In this document: one piece after another, positions 1-8,842 of the stretch
Layout of the letters: the number at the start of each line of letters is the position of its first letter
Numbering within the stretch: the stretch's first letter is position 1
Assembly: GCA_017795005.1 (NCBI GenBank)
Contig: CP051242.1
Location: 2,968,119 to 3,032,118 of the forward strand
DNA: 64,000 nucleotides
DNA from: Balneolaceae bacterium
GTDB lineage: Bacteria; Bacteroidota; Rhodothermia; Balneolales; Balneolaceae
Direction: 5' to 3'
Program-made: the position numbers and the translations under genes
The notes under the pieces: model-generated
What the model was told of the DNA's origin: nothing
Database searches by the model: none
Seen by the model: the letters and a program-made list of their open reading frames with translations, nothing else

Positions 1-948
1 ACTTTTAATGAAGCAGTTTCTATCGCTGATTCGGTAATAAACGATTTCCCAAATGAAGTTGATATCATGGGTGGATTAACACATTACACAAATGTTGAAA
101 TCCTTTTCAAAGGAGCCAAAAGTAAAGTTCCTGAATCCGTTAAATCAAAAGTTGTGAGTGCAATGGATGATCATGGTCCAACACCAGCTGGTACAGTTCA
201 ACCTGATGGACACGCATTTAGTTGGCAGGTTTTTGTATATGACAGTGATGTAGATACAGTATATATCATTAATGTTACTGAGTTCGATGCTTATGTTGAT
301 GGAGCAATGGGAAGTGATGATGTTGAGGAAGAAGTTGTATTCAGTGATATGATGCCTTTACCATTCACTCATATCGATAGCGATTCTGCAGCCGCTTTAA
401 TAGATGCTGAGGGTGCTTTAGCATTCAGAACAGCAATGCAGGAATCAGAACTTGACTGGTATTGGGAATCAGATCTACAGTTAATGCATCAATATTGGGA
501 TTTCCCTCCAAATCCAACTTCTACTGCTCCAATTACCTGGAGAGCTGAATATTATGCCTGGGCTTTTGATGAAGAAACGGAGGAATTTCATGAAGATTCG
601 CTAACCGTATTCCTTGATGCTGAAACAGGAGACGTTCTTTACTCAACTGTAATTGTTTCAAATGATGAAGAACCTGGCACTCCGGATAGATTTAGTCTGG
701 CTCAAAATTATCCGAATCCATTTAACCCATCAACTAATATCCCATTCGAGTTAAGGGAAGCTTCCAGAGTCGAGATAAGTGTCTACTCTATTCTTGGTCA
801 AAAAGTAGCTACGATTGTAAATGAGTTGTATCCCGCAGGATCACACCTCATAAATTGGAATGCCAGTGACCTTGCTAGTGGAGTTTATATTTACCGAATG
901 GAAGCCGGTGGATTTACACAAACACGAAAATTTGTTCTCCTTAAGTAA
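1..948 (+). CDS. T9SS type A sorting domain protein, 5' end cut by window
   Basis: The frame is open from base 1, so the gene begins before the window; the first ATG inside it (67) is probably internal. The visible part is an acidic extracellular-type domain with no motif I recognise; its stretch about a value converted from an attribute (DAETGDVLYS) recalls PepSY-like modules, but weakly. The last 85 or so residues are a typical T9SS type A sorting domain: the LAQNYPNPFNP motif, a VEISVYSILGQKV strand, SGVYIYRMEAGG and a basic end. Such tails send proteins through the outer membrane and are then removed or anchored. The gene ends at a strong hairpin. Function of the cargo part is unknown. 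Confidence 0.8.
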   Translation, partial: TFNEAVSIADSVINDFPNEVDIMGGLTHYTNVEILFKGAKSKVPESVKSKVVSAMDDHGPTPAGTVQPDGHAFSWQVFVYDSDVDTVYIINVTEFDAYVDGAMGSDDVEEEVVFSDMMPLPFTHIDSDSAAALIDAEGALAFRTAMQESELDWYWESDLQLMHQYWDFPPNPTSTAPITWRAEYYAWAFDEETEEFHEDSLTVFLDAETGDVLYSTVIVSNDEEPGTPDRFSLAQNYPNPFNPSTNIPFELREASRVEISVYSILGQKVATIVNELYPAGSHLINWNASDLASGVYIYRMEAGGFTQTRKFVLLK

Positions 949-970
949 ATCTATATAACCTTAATAAAAA

Positions 971-999
971 GCCTCATAGTTATATGAGGCTTTTTTTTT
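971..999. terminator. Bidirectional rho-independent terminator
   Basis: An 8-bp stem (GCCTCATA with TATGAGGC, 971-990) is followed by nine T on the + strand and preceded by a run of A, so it can end both the rightward sorting-domain gene and the leftward barrel gene, whose stop codon lies inside the T run. Confidence 0.85.
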
Positions 1000-2211
1000 A
1001 TTTGGAAACTATTCTGCCTACTAAATCCAAAGGTATATTCACAGAAAATTGATAAAATTCCGTTCCTCTAAGCGGGTTTCCCCTTTCTGGAACATCCATT
1101 TTAGCATAGTCGAACGAAAAATATTTGTAATGGAATCCTAAGCCAAACGTATCATATACCCGCGCTCCATTATTGGGATGTTCATAATAGTACCCGTATC
1201 TAAAACTAAAAAGACCCAATAAGATAACTTCCAAACCCCTGTGTGTTCTAAACTGGTCTTTGGGCTTCAATTCTATATACTCCTGACCATTAAACCGGTA
1301 AAATGAATCCCAGGAATTAAAAAGTGCTTCCCAAGGTCCTAAAGCTACATAAGAGGTATCAGAAACCCCTTCCGTATCCGTAATCTTTAGTTCTTTCCGT
1401 GCCATTACTTTACTTAAAGATGCATATATCCCAAAAGAGAAAGCTGGATTCCCTCTAAATTGTTCTTCGCTTTCAAGCCTGATACCAAAGCCACCTCGCA
1501 TAATTATGGGCATAGGGTCTTCCGGTCCAGAAGCAGTATAACTTATTGGGTAACCAAAGTCTGTAAGTGACCAACCAACAGAAGGTGTTATCAATAAATC
1601 TTGATACTGATAGGTATAATCTGCGTAGAGCCCGACATCAAAAGTAACCTGATTTGCAGAGTATACTCTATCTCCATTAATAACTGTTCTAGATGCAAGA
1701 CCAGATTTAATAAAGTTGGCTCCTAATCCTACATAAATATTTTTATTGAGTGAAAATGAACCTGATAAGGTATGAGCATATTCATAAGAATTAAAAGTAT
1801 TAATAAGTACGTTATTTTCATCAAAACGACTCTGCTTACCCAAATTCAGATAGGTGAATTGGTATCCCAAGGTAAAATCATCGAATCCAACTATTACATT
1901 AGGATTTTTGAGGTATAAATCATCGACATTAAAATTTGGAAGCCAAGGAGTAACAAAAAATCCATTGCCTGAATTAAAATAAAATGGAGAAGATATTTTA
2001 ATTCTATTTTTTGTCCCAAAAGTAGCCGGATTTAAATGCAACCCACCGGAACTATGATTTAATGCTACTGTAGCTCCTCCCATGCCCATACTTCTTGCAT
2101 TGTTATTGATCTCTAGAAAGGTACCGCTGTAATCCCAACCTGTGCCTGAAGCAATTCTGAAAAGCCTACAATCAAAAAAATAAATAGAGTAGATCTCTTG
2201 ATATTTCTCAT
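998..2211 (-). CDS. PorV/PorQ-family outer membrane barrel protein, frameshifted near its start
   Basis: The long frame (998-2089) starts abruptly at SMGMGGATVALNHSSGG, a motif that in PorV/PorQ/UPF0164-type barrels lies shortly after the signal peptide. The rest is rich in alternating aromatic beta-strands and ends in a strand rich in F/Y. Reading upstream in the same frame gives a plausible mature start (GWDYSGTFLEINNNARS) but no start codon before a stop. In the next frame an ATG at 2209-2211 opens a clean signal peptide, MRNIKRSTLFIFLIVGF followed by SELLQAQ. Inserting one base at about 2140 (CAG-G-TTGG) joins the two. PorV-like proteins serve T9SS cargo handling; paralogues have other or unknown roles. 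Either a base is missing from the sequence or the gene is dead. Confidence 0.7.
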
Positions 2212-2357
2212 ACTAAAAATTGGTTAGCCTTAAGCTATAAAAAATTGTCTTTATTTCACATAAAGTTGGGTATCTGAATGAATATAAAATGAAGTTATTC
2301 TTCCTGACTTTCAGGTCGTCTTTCAGTATTTTTGACCACTAATTAAAAAGTCAGTGA

Positions 2358-3524
2358 ATGAAAACTCTTTATCTGGATCACGCCGCAACTACCCCATTAG
2401 ATGAAAGGGTATTGGAAGCAATGCTTCCTTATTTAAAAGAAAACTATGGGAATGCAAATTCTGCACATCATCTAGGACAGCAAGCCAAAGTAGTAGTTGA
2501 AGACGCTCGTGAAAAAGTAGCTCAGTTAATCAATGCAGAACCTTCGGAAGTCATATTTACAAGTGGCGGAACCGAAAGTGATAATGCAGTTATTAAAGGT
2601 GTTTTAGCAGTTTCGGGAACTAAAAAAGAAGTTATCACTTCACACCTGGAACATCACGCCGTACTTCACCCAATTGAAATGTCGAAGATGACAGGATTCA
2701 AACCTGTTTTTGTTAAGTCTGAAGAATGTGGTCGAATTTCTGCAAGAAATGTCAATGAGGTAATCTCGGACCAGACTGCATTAGTAAGTCTGATGCACGT
2801 TAATAATGAGATCGGTTGTATCAATGAAGTAAAAGAAATTGCACAACTTTGTTCTGGAAACAATATCCCTTTCCATTCAGATACGGTTCAAAGTCTTGGT
2901 AAAATACCCATTGATGTAAAAGAGCTTGGATTGGATTTTCTAAGCGGCAGTGCTCATAAAATATATGGTCCTAAAGGAATTGGGATTATGTATGTGAAAA
3001 ATGGTTCACGATGGATTCCCTGGATGACCGGAGGTTCTCAGGAAAGAAGACGAAGAGGCGGAACCATTAATGTACCAGGTGTAGTAGGGTTTGCTAAAGC
3101 GCTTGAGCTTGCGGTTTCTGAAATGGAAGAAAACACTGCAAAATTCAATCATCTGCGTAATACATTACTTTATTCGCTGGATGAAAAACTCACAAGTTGT
3201 AGCTATTCAGTAAATGGAGGAAATAAAAACAAAGTACCGCATATCATTAACCTGTCATTTACAGATGACCAAGGGCATGGTGTAGATGGCGAAATGCTTT
3301 TATTAAATCTTGATATTGAGGGCATTTGTGTTTCAAATGGTTCCGCTTGCACTTCCGGAGCAGTTGAACCTTCTCATGTATTAATGGGGTTAGGAGTAGA
3401 AGAAACTGCTGCTAAATCCAGCATAAGGGTTAGTTTCGGAAAGAAAAACACAGTAGAAGATGTCCACTATTTTGTTGAAAAACTTGATGCTGTATTAAGC
3501 AGAATGTTTAATCTGGTTCAATGA
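2358..3524 (+). CDS. Cysteine desulfurase, IscS/NifS family
   Basis: A PLP enzyme that takes sulfur from cysteine, leaving alanine, to feed Fe-S cluster and thio-cofactor synthesis in the cytoplasm. The N-terminus YLDHAATTP is the family signature. GGTESDN (70-76) lies in the cofactor pocket, Lys201 in SAHKIYGPKG should bind PLP, and Cys331 in SNGSACTSG is the persulfide cysteine. The full length of 388 residues is normal for the family. The next gene starts in the last four bases, so the two are probably translated together. No iscU or other cluster-assembly gene is next to it, so I cannot tell IscS from NifS-like subtypes. Confidence 0.93.
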   Translation: MKTLYLDHAATTPLDERVLEAMLPYLKENYGNANSAHHLGQQAKVVVEDAREKVAQLINAEPSEVIFTSGGTESDNAVIKGVLAVSGTKKEVITSHLEHHAVLHPIEMSKMTGFKPVFVKSEECGRISARNVNEVISDQTALVSLMHVNNEIGCINEVKEIAQLCSGNNIPFHSDTVQSLGKIPIDVKELGLDFLSGSAHKIYGPKGIGIMYVKNGSRWIPWMTGGSQERRRRGGTINVPGVVGFAKALELAVSEMEENTAKFNHLRNTLLYSLDEKLTSCSYSVNGGNKNKVPHIINLSFTDDQGHGVDGEMLLLNLDIEGICVSNGSACTSGAVEPSHVLMGLGVEETAAKSSIRVSFGKKNTVEDVHYFVEKLDAVLSRMFNLVQ

Positions 3525-4057
3525 AAAACATCTGTGTGTATTGTGGTTCAAGAAAACCATTGAACCAAAAAATCAGTGATCAAGCTAAGGATTTAGGTCA
3601 GGGAATTGCATCCAGAAACTGGACCGTCGTTTATGGTGGTGGAAAGATTGGGATGATGGGTATTGTTGCAGATGCGGCTTTACAAAAAGGTGGTGAAGTA
3701 ATCGGAGTTATTCCAACTCATCTTAAAAAAGCGGAAGTTGCACACCCCGGTTTAACTAAACTTCATGAAACACAGGATATGCATACCAGAAAAGCACTTA
3801 TGGAAAGTCTTTCTGATTCTTTTGTGGTTCTTCCGGGTGGTTTCGGCACACTGGATGAATTTTTTGAAATCCTGACTTGGCGACAACTAGGAATACATTC
3901 AAAACCAATATTTCTGGTTAATATTGATGGTTACTTCGATGGATTACTACAGTTTGTGAGTCAGGCCTTTGAAGAGGATTTTATAAGAGAGAAAAGTATC
4001 GCATTATTTTCTGTTGTTGAATCTGTTGAGGAATGTCTTGAAATGCTGGAGCGCTGA
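3521..4057 (+). CDS. LOG-family protein (TIGR00730), putative nucleoside-5'-monophosphate phosphoribohydrolase
   Basis: A Rossmann-fold protein of the LOG family. Members of known function release the base from nucleoside 5'-monophosphates (cytokinin activation in plants, purine nucleotide turnover in bacteria). The hallmark PGGFGTLDE motif is at residues 105-113, and the N-terminal ICVYCGS strand and VVYGGGKIGMMG loop (37-47) fit the nucleotide site. The start ATG overlaps the end of the cysteine desulfurase by four bases. The length of 178 residues is typical. The substrate in this organism is not shown by the sequence. Confidence 0.9.
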   Translation: MKNICVYCGSRKPLNQKISDQAKDLGQGIASRNWTVVYGGGKIGMMGIVADAALQKGGEVIGVIPTHLKKAEVAHPGLTKLHETQDMHTRKALMESLSDSFVVLPGGFGTLDEFFEILTWRQLGIHSKPIFLVNIDGYFDGLLQFVSQAFEEDFIREKSIALFSVVESVEECLEMLER

Positions 4058-4499
4058 ATACGGTTTGAATCTTAAGATAACAGCAATCATAATTATTCTT
4101 GTAGGGCTTATTGCTTTAAGCTGTAGCTCCGATACACCATCTAACATGCCTGAAATTAGCAACCTATTACCGGAATGCCCTTCTACTCCTAATTGTGTGA
4201 GAAAAACTGTTTTCCTTGAATCAGATTCATCTCAAACTTTTGACGCAGCTAAAGCTGCACTGGAAAAACTGGGAGCAGAAGAAATCAACATACACTCAGA
4301 TCAAAATAAAATTGATGCTGTTTTTAAAATTCCCATTTTCGGATATCGGGATGATGTGTCAATTTTGATCCAAAAACAGGATGCTAAATCTGTTTTATTT
4401 ATCAGAAGTGCCAGCCGGGAAGGTCACTGGGATATATTTGTAAATGGAATTCGGGTCAAAAGAATTATCAATCAAACAAAGAAACATCTTTCAAATTAG
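4014..4499 (+). CDS. DUF1499 lipoprotein
   Basis: The C-terminal 110 residues match the DUF1499 pattern: CPSTPNCVRK at the start, then IDAVFKIPIFGYRDDV and VLFIRSASREGHWD. The function of the family is unknown. The ATG at 4014 would overlap the LOG gene by 44 bases and add an unlikely leader. A TTG at 4065, eight bases after the LOG stop, gives MNLKITAIIIILVGLIALSC, a good lipoprotein signal with Cys20 as the lipid site, and is my preferred start. The protein is therefore probably anchored to a membrane. It sits in the same rightward run as the desulfurase and LOG genes. Confidence 0.8.
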   Translation: MLNLLRNVLKCWSAEYGLNLKITAIIIILVGLIALSCSSDTPSNMPEISNLLPECPSTPNCVRKTVFLESDSSQTFDAAKAALEKLGAEEINIHSDQNKIDAVFKIPIFGYRDDVSILIQKQDAKSVLFIRSASREGHWDIFVNGIRVKRIINQTKKHLSN

Positions 4500-4503
4500 T
4501 CTT

Positions 4504-4875
4504 ATGCAAAATCTAACACTTTCACTTGGAATCTTATTATCTATCCTTGGACTTGCTTCCTACTTCGGAACCGGACAAGAAAGTATTACTGCATTAATTC
4601 CAATGTTTTTTGGGATTGTATTTGTAATCCTTGGCTTGGTAGCAAAAAATGAAAATTACAGAAAACATGCTATGCATGGCGCTGCAGGTCTGGCATTACT
4701 TGGAGCACTTGGTTCAGCAAGAGGTATTCCCGGCATAATTGATATCATTCAGGGAGCAGAAGTTGCCCGCCCTTTAGCTATTTACGCTCAGGTTGCAATG
4801 TTTCTAATGTGTGTGATTTTTATAGTACGAGCAGTACAATCATTCAGAGAAGCCCGTAAAAACGGATTCGTTTAG
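4504..4875 (+). CDS. Small four-helix membrane protein, unknown function
   Basis: The protein starting at ATG 4504 (four bases after the DUF1499 stop) has 123 residues and about four hydrophobic helices: LGILLSILGLASYF, LIPMFFGIVFVILGLVA, GAAGLALLGALGSA and AQVAMFLMCVIFIVRAV. The frame is open further upstream to 4444, but those residues would lie inside the DUF1499 gene and look unstructured. I see no catalytic motif. Its 3' end overlaps the end of the opposite-strand acyl-CoA ligase by four bases. Confidence 0.75.
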   Translation: MQNLTLSLGILLSILGLASYFGTGQESITALIPMFFGIVFVILGLVAKNENYRKHAMHGAAGLALLGALGSARGIPGIIDIIQGAEVARPLAIYAQVAMFLMCVIFIVRAVQSFREARKNGFV

Positions 4876-6755
4876 CCCTTATCGTCTTTAAATATATCGG
4901 CAATCTGATCGGCATATTTTTCAGCAATTACCCGGCGTTTAACTTTAAGCGTCGGAGTAATTTCTCCCGTCTCTACAGTAAATTCATTAGGCAATAGCCT
5001 GAAGTCTCTGATTTTCTCATGTGAAGCTAAGTCCTTCGAAAAAGATCTCATCTCCTTTTTATAGAGATTCAAAATCTCTTCTTGCTGAATAAGGTTTTCG
5101 ATAGTACCATTTTCTATGCCATTATCTCGAGCATATTTTTTAATTGCATCGAAGTCTGGTACAATTAATGCGGCCATGAAATTCTGAGCTTCTCCTACCA
5201 CCACAAGCTGATCAATCCATTTACTGGATTTGAACATATCTTCAATCGGACCTGGGTAGATATTCTTTCCACCTGCATTCACAATCATATGTTTGATACG
5301 ATCCGTTATTTGAAGGTTACCATCTACAAATCTGCCCACATCACCCGTATGAAGCCATCCATCATCATCGATCATTTCTTTGGTTGCTTCTTCATTCTTC
5401 CAATATCCTTTCATTACATTCGGACCTTTACAAAGAATTTCACCTGCCTCTGACGTAAGTTCTGTAGGGTAATCTTCGCCGCTGATTTCAGCTACGATTT
5501 TACCCGTATTCAAATCCTGAATTCCAACTGTTACTCCGGGAATCACCTGACCAACAACACCCACAACTTCTTTTCCGGGTTTATTTGCGGCCATTACCGG
5601 AGATGTTTCAGTTAAACCATATCCCTGAAGAATGGTAAGTCCGGCACAGCGGAAGAACATGTCGATATCCGGAGGGAGTGCTGCACCGCCAGCAACAAAT
5701 AATCTGATTTCGCCACCTGTTCTTTGTTTAAGTTTGTCGAAAACCAACTTATCAGCAATAACCTTCTGAACAGAAACGAAGCCTCGTTTTCCATCTGAAT
5801 ATTTTCGCCCTACTTCAACTGCCCAGTTAAAAATCTTTTTCTTGGTATCACTTCCATCCTCAACGCTTTTAACAATCAGATTATAAATCTTCTCAAACAG
5901 ACGTGGAACACTGATCATCACCGTTGGTTTCACCTCAGGCATATTTTTGGATACGGTATCCACGCTTTCAGCGTAGTAAATCTCTGCGCCACAAGAAATA
6001 ATCGCATAATATCCTCCTGTTCTCTCAAAAGAATGACAAAGAGGTAAGAAGGAAAGTAGCCTGTCTTTGTCGTCCCAGTAAATATGCTGAGTTGCTGCTT
6101 TAACATTACTCACAATGTTATTATGAGTAAGCATCGCTCCTTTTGGTTTTCCTGTTGTTCCGGAAGTATAAATAAGGGTCGAAATATCTTCTGGTTTAAC
6201 TTTACCAGCTCTTTTTTCAATCGCTTCTTTATGCTTTGGATAAAGTTTCGCTCCTTCCTCAAGTACATCTTCAAAAAGAGTAACGTGATCAGGGTCCATA
6301 AACTTTTCAACTTTTGGAACATCGAAGGCAACAACCTGTTTGAGATGCTCACAGTTGTCAAATACCTCAACAGCTTTTTTTAGCTGAATACCGGTAGAAA
6401 CAAAAAATAACTTCGACTCGGAATCCTGTAGAATATACTCACATTGACTTGGTGGAAGTGTTGTATATAACGAAACGTTTATCGCACCTAAAATCTGAAT
6501 GGCTAAATCTACCACAACCCATTCATATCGGTTTTCACTTAAGATGGCTACACGGTCGCCATGCTCAATACCTTTTTCAAACATATAAGCAGCCATTGCA
6601 TGCACATCTTCCGCCACCTGATCCCAATAAACCGGTTCATAACTACCGTTTGGATCTAATTTATGATGGAAAGCTGCTTTGTTATTACCAACGTATTTCT
6701 TTTTCAGATTTGTAAAGAGATCACTAATGGTCTCAAAGGGCACTATAATTGGCAT
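4872..6755 (-). CDS. Long-chain fatty acid--CoA ligase (AMP-forming)
   Basis: It activates long-chain fatty acids to acyl-CoA through an acyl-adenylate, at the inner face of the membrane. The ANL-superfamily motifs appear in order: the P-loop YTSGTTGKPKG (196-206), the GYGLTETSP adenine-site motif, DDGWLHTGDVG with the ribose-binding aspartate, and the hinge/C-terminal region IKHMIVNAGGKNIYPGPIED. The 627 residues match the FadD15/Faa-like long form. It is a single leftward gene, divergent from the Fur-family gene, with about 115 bases between starts. Exact chain-length preference cannot be read from the sequence. Confidence 0.93.
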   Translation of the reverse strand: MPIIVPFETISDLFTNLKKKYVGNNKAAFHHKLDPNGSYEPVYWDQVAEDVHAMAAYMFEKGIEHGDRVAILSENRYEWVVVDLAIQILGAINVSLYTTLPPSQCEYILQDSESKLFFVSTGIQLKKAVEVFDNCEHLKQVVAFDVPKVEKFMDPDHVTLFEDVLEEGAKLYPKHKEAIEKRAGKVKPEDISTLIYTSGTTGKPKGAMLTHNNIVSNVKAATQHIYWDDKDRLLSFLPLCHSFERTGGYYAIISCGAEIYYAESVDTVSKNMPEVKPTVMISVPRLFEKIYNLIVKSVEDGSDTKKKIFNWAVEVGRKYSDGKRGFVSVQKVIADKLVFDKLKQRTGGEIRLFVAGGAALPPDIDMFFRCAGLTILQGYGLTETSPVMAANKPGKEVVGVVGQVIPGVTVGIQDLNTGKIVAEISGEDYPTELTSEAGEILCKGPNVMKGYWKNEEATKEMIDDDGWLHTGDVGRFVDGNLQITDRIKHMIVNAGGKNIYPGPIEDMFKSSKWIDQLVVVGEAQNFMAALIVPDFDAIKKYARDNGIENGTIENLIQQEEILNLYKKEMRSFSKDLASHEKIRDFRLLPNEFTVETGEITPTLKVKRRVIAEKYADQIADIFKDDKG

Positions 6756-6870
6756 GAGCTAAAAATTTATTCCGTTTTATTCCGACTGAATATAATATTC
6801 TTCTGATCAAAAGCACGAGTTTCAAAAGCACCTAAACAAGTCTTATATTTAGCCAAACAAATTTGATTAC

Positions 6871-7371
6871 ATGGCACATCCGGCACACGAAGATACTATT
6901 CAACTTGTAAAAGAGATTTTCCGCTCTTACCTCAAAGAAGGTAACCAGAGACAAACCCCTGAACGTTTCATGGTACTTGAAGAAATATATCGTGCCGATG
7001 GACACTTTGATGCAGATGACATCTTTTTCCGTATGCAGGAAGGTGGCACACGTGTAAGTCGGGCTACCGTTTATAACACGCTGGATCTATTAGTTGAATG
7101 TGGATTAGTACAAAAACAGCAGTTTGGTAAAAGTCAGTATTACTACGAGAGAGCATATGCGTACCAGCAGCACGATCATATCATTTGCAACGAATGCGGA
7201 CATGTACTCGAGTTTTGTGATCCCCGTATCGGAGAAATCCAAGACATGCTGGGCAAAATCCACGGGATGAATATAGAATCCCATTCTCTTCATTTTTATG
7301 GAACTTGTGAGAATGTTGAAGCATGTGATAAGAGAAAGGAAGGCTTGAAGAAAGGCAGTTTGGTTAATTAG
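6871..7371 (+). CDS. Fur-family metal-responsive repressor
   Basis: A winged-helix DNA-binding domain (about 20-90, with RVSRATVYNTLDLLVECGLV as recognition helix and wing) is followed by the metal-binding dimerisation domain with HDHIICNECGHVLEFCD. Cys107 and Cys110 form the first structural zinc pair. The second pair looks like Cys146-x5-Cys152 rather than the usual CxxC. Fur, PerR and Zur cannot be separated safely by eye. A candidate -10 element lies 18 bases before the start. Divergent from the acyl-CoA ligase gene. Confidence 0.9.
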   Translation: MAHPAHEDTIQLVKEIFRSYLKEGNQRQTPERFMVLEEIYRADGHFDADDIFFRMQEGGTRVSRATVYNTLDLLVECGLVQKQQFGKSQYYYERAYAYQQHDHIICNECGHVLEFCDPRIGEIQDMLGKIHGMNIESHSLHFYGTCENVEACDKRKEGLKKGSLVN

Positions 7372-7377
7372 TTGTTG

Positions 7378-7411
7378 TTTATTTGTTAATGGTTATTTGT
7401 TATTCGTTAAA
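7378..7411. repeat. Copy of a dispersed AT-rich repeat (GTTATTCGTTAA core)
   Basis: Downstream of the Fur-family gene, the units TTTGTTAATGG and TTTGTTATTCGTTAA follow each other. The same core occurs inverted at the end of the next gene (7943-7960) and as a long perfect palindrome at 45184-45224. Confidence 0.45.
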
Positions 7412-7417
7412 TAGAAT

Positions 7418-7960
7418 ATGAGACCTTTTTCCAGAAATATACTCGAATATATTCCCGATGAGGAAACACTTCATCAGAAAATAGTTTCTTTTTTAGCTAT
7501 TGGAATAACTATTTCACTCTTGATTACTTGGATATACTACTATACAGTTTTAGCCCTGACCATATTGTCTCTTCTTTTCCTCTGGGTTATCTATTGGAGT
7601 CCAAAAGAAAATAAAAGATTAGCTAGAACTGCTGAATCACGAAAAGGAGAAACTATTTGTGAATTTGCACGTTCTTTTGACAGAAAAGAAATTGATCCAT
7701 GGATTATAAGAGCAGTTTGGCAAGAGCTTCAAGACTATTTGAAAGGAAAAGAATATGGAGAGTTTCCGATTAGAGAATCAGACCATATTGAAGAATTTTA
7801 CCGCATTGATTCAGAAGATATAAATGATATTGGAATAAGGATCGCAAAACGTATTGGAAGAGATTTAACTAGCAAATCAAAAAATCCATATTTCGATAAA
7901 GTTAATACTGTTGGTGATCTTGTCCTTTTTATGAATCACCAACCATTAACGAATAATTAA
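7418..7960 (+). CDS. Membrane-anchored protein of unknown function with acyl-carrier-like C-terminal segment
   Basis: The 180-residue protein has two adjacent transmembrane helices (about 23-60), then a cytoplasmic part of about 120 residues. Its final third (RIDSEDINDIGIRIAKRIGRDL, then NPYFDKVNTVGDLVLFM) has the helix pattern of small carrier-like domains, but there is no DSL serine motif, so a phosphopantetheine carrier is not supported. The last codons coincide with a copy of the GTTATTCGTTAA repeat. The stop overlaps the end of ftsX by four bases, tail to tail. I do not recognise the family with confidence. Confidence 0.7.
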   Translation: MRPFSRNILEYIPDEETLHQKIVSFLAIGITISLLITWIYYYTVLALTILSLLFLWVIYWSPKENKRLARTAESRKGETICEFARSFDRKEIDPWIIRAVWQELQDYLKGKEYGEFPIRESDHIEEFYRIDSEDINDIGIRIAKRIGRDLTSKSKNPYFDKVNTVGDLVLFMNHQPLTNN

Positions 7961-8841
7961 CCCGAAATATACGTCTCTTCGATAAACTTTCTGGCGGCGA
8001 GTCGACTTCCCCACCAACCCATCAATACAGCTAATCCGAACATAGCTCCGGTTAAGAAATACCATCGACCAAATGGCCATGAAAGTAAGCCCATTTCCGG
8101 GAGATATAATGGAATTACAAATTCAAAAATGAAAAATACACAGGTAACTGCCATTAACCCTGCTAGTACACCCTGAAGTACCCCTTCAATAATAAAAGGG
8201 CTTCGGATAAAACTGTTGGTAGCTCCTACCAGTTTCATTGCCCGAATGAGTTCGCGCTTTGCATAAATAGTAAGTCGAATGGTGTTATACACCAGGATTA
8301 CAGAAGCGAGTAGTATCAATAGTCCGATTCCCCCACCTACTAAAGAGAACATATTTAGGTTCGACTCCATAATTCTGAGCAAACCCTCATTGTATTGTAC
8401 TTCATCCACCCCTCTTAAATTCTGAATACCCGACACCAATGATTCGATCTGAGAAAGTCCTGCTTCTGAATCTACTTTTAGTTTAAAGGAAGCCGGTAAA
8501 AAGTTTAACTCCACCAACTCTTCTACTCCCGGACCAAATTCATTTCTCATAATTGCCGAAGCACTGTCTTTTGAGATATAAACAGCCTCAAGTACAATTT
8601 CTTCACTATTCAATCTTTGCTCGATGTCTTCTTTTGTTCGTTCATCCACATCAAACAGGAACACTTCTACTTCAATCAAATCTTTGATAGACATTGCCTG
8701 AACGTACACATTGTACCCTACTCTTGAGAGTATACCGAGTAAAAGAATCGCGACGAATAAGGAAAAAATAGAAGTTGTTGCGGCTAGCTTGGCGCGCCGG
8801 ATTCCTGCAAAACCTTCTTTAATTATATATTTAAAGCTCAT
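7957..8841 (-). CDS. ftsX: Cell division permease-like protein FtsX
   Basis: FtsX pairs with the ATPase FtsE and relays a cell-cycle signal across the inner membrane to peptidoglycan hydrolases. The 294 residues show the family layout: a short cytoplasmic start, TM1 (about 22-44), a periplasmic loop of about 120 residues with the SKDSAS(A)I segment, then three helices (about 168-190, 222-245 and 262-282). ftsE is not in the window, so the pair is split here. It lies one base after the outer membrane barrel gene and is the last gene of a cinA-led operon. Confidence 0.9.
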   Translation of the reverse strand: MSFKYIIKEGFAGIRRAKLAATTSIFSLFVAILLLGILSRVGYNVYVQAMSIKDLIEVEVFLFDVDERTKEDIEQRLNSEEIVLEAVYISKDSASAIMRNEFGPGVEELVELNFLPASFKLKVDSEAGLSQIESLVSGIQNLRGVDEVQYNEGLLRIMESNLNMFSLVGGGIGLLILLASVILVYNTIRLTIYAKRELIRAMKLVGATNSFIRSPFIIEGVLQGVLAGLMAVTCVFFIFEFVIPLYLPEMGLLSWPFGRWYFLTGAMFGLAVLMGWWGSRLAARKFIEETYISG

Positions 8842-8842
8842 A

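Noticed and set aside
6084-6383. Rightward open frame of 99 residues
   Set aside because: It lies wholly inside the well-supported acyl-CoA ligase gene on the other strand and reads as a Phe/Cys/Asn-rich mirror of it.
7418-7960. Acyl carrier protein function for the C-terminal segment
   Set aside because: The helix pattern is similar, but there is no serine motif for phosphopantetheine attachment.
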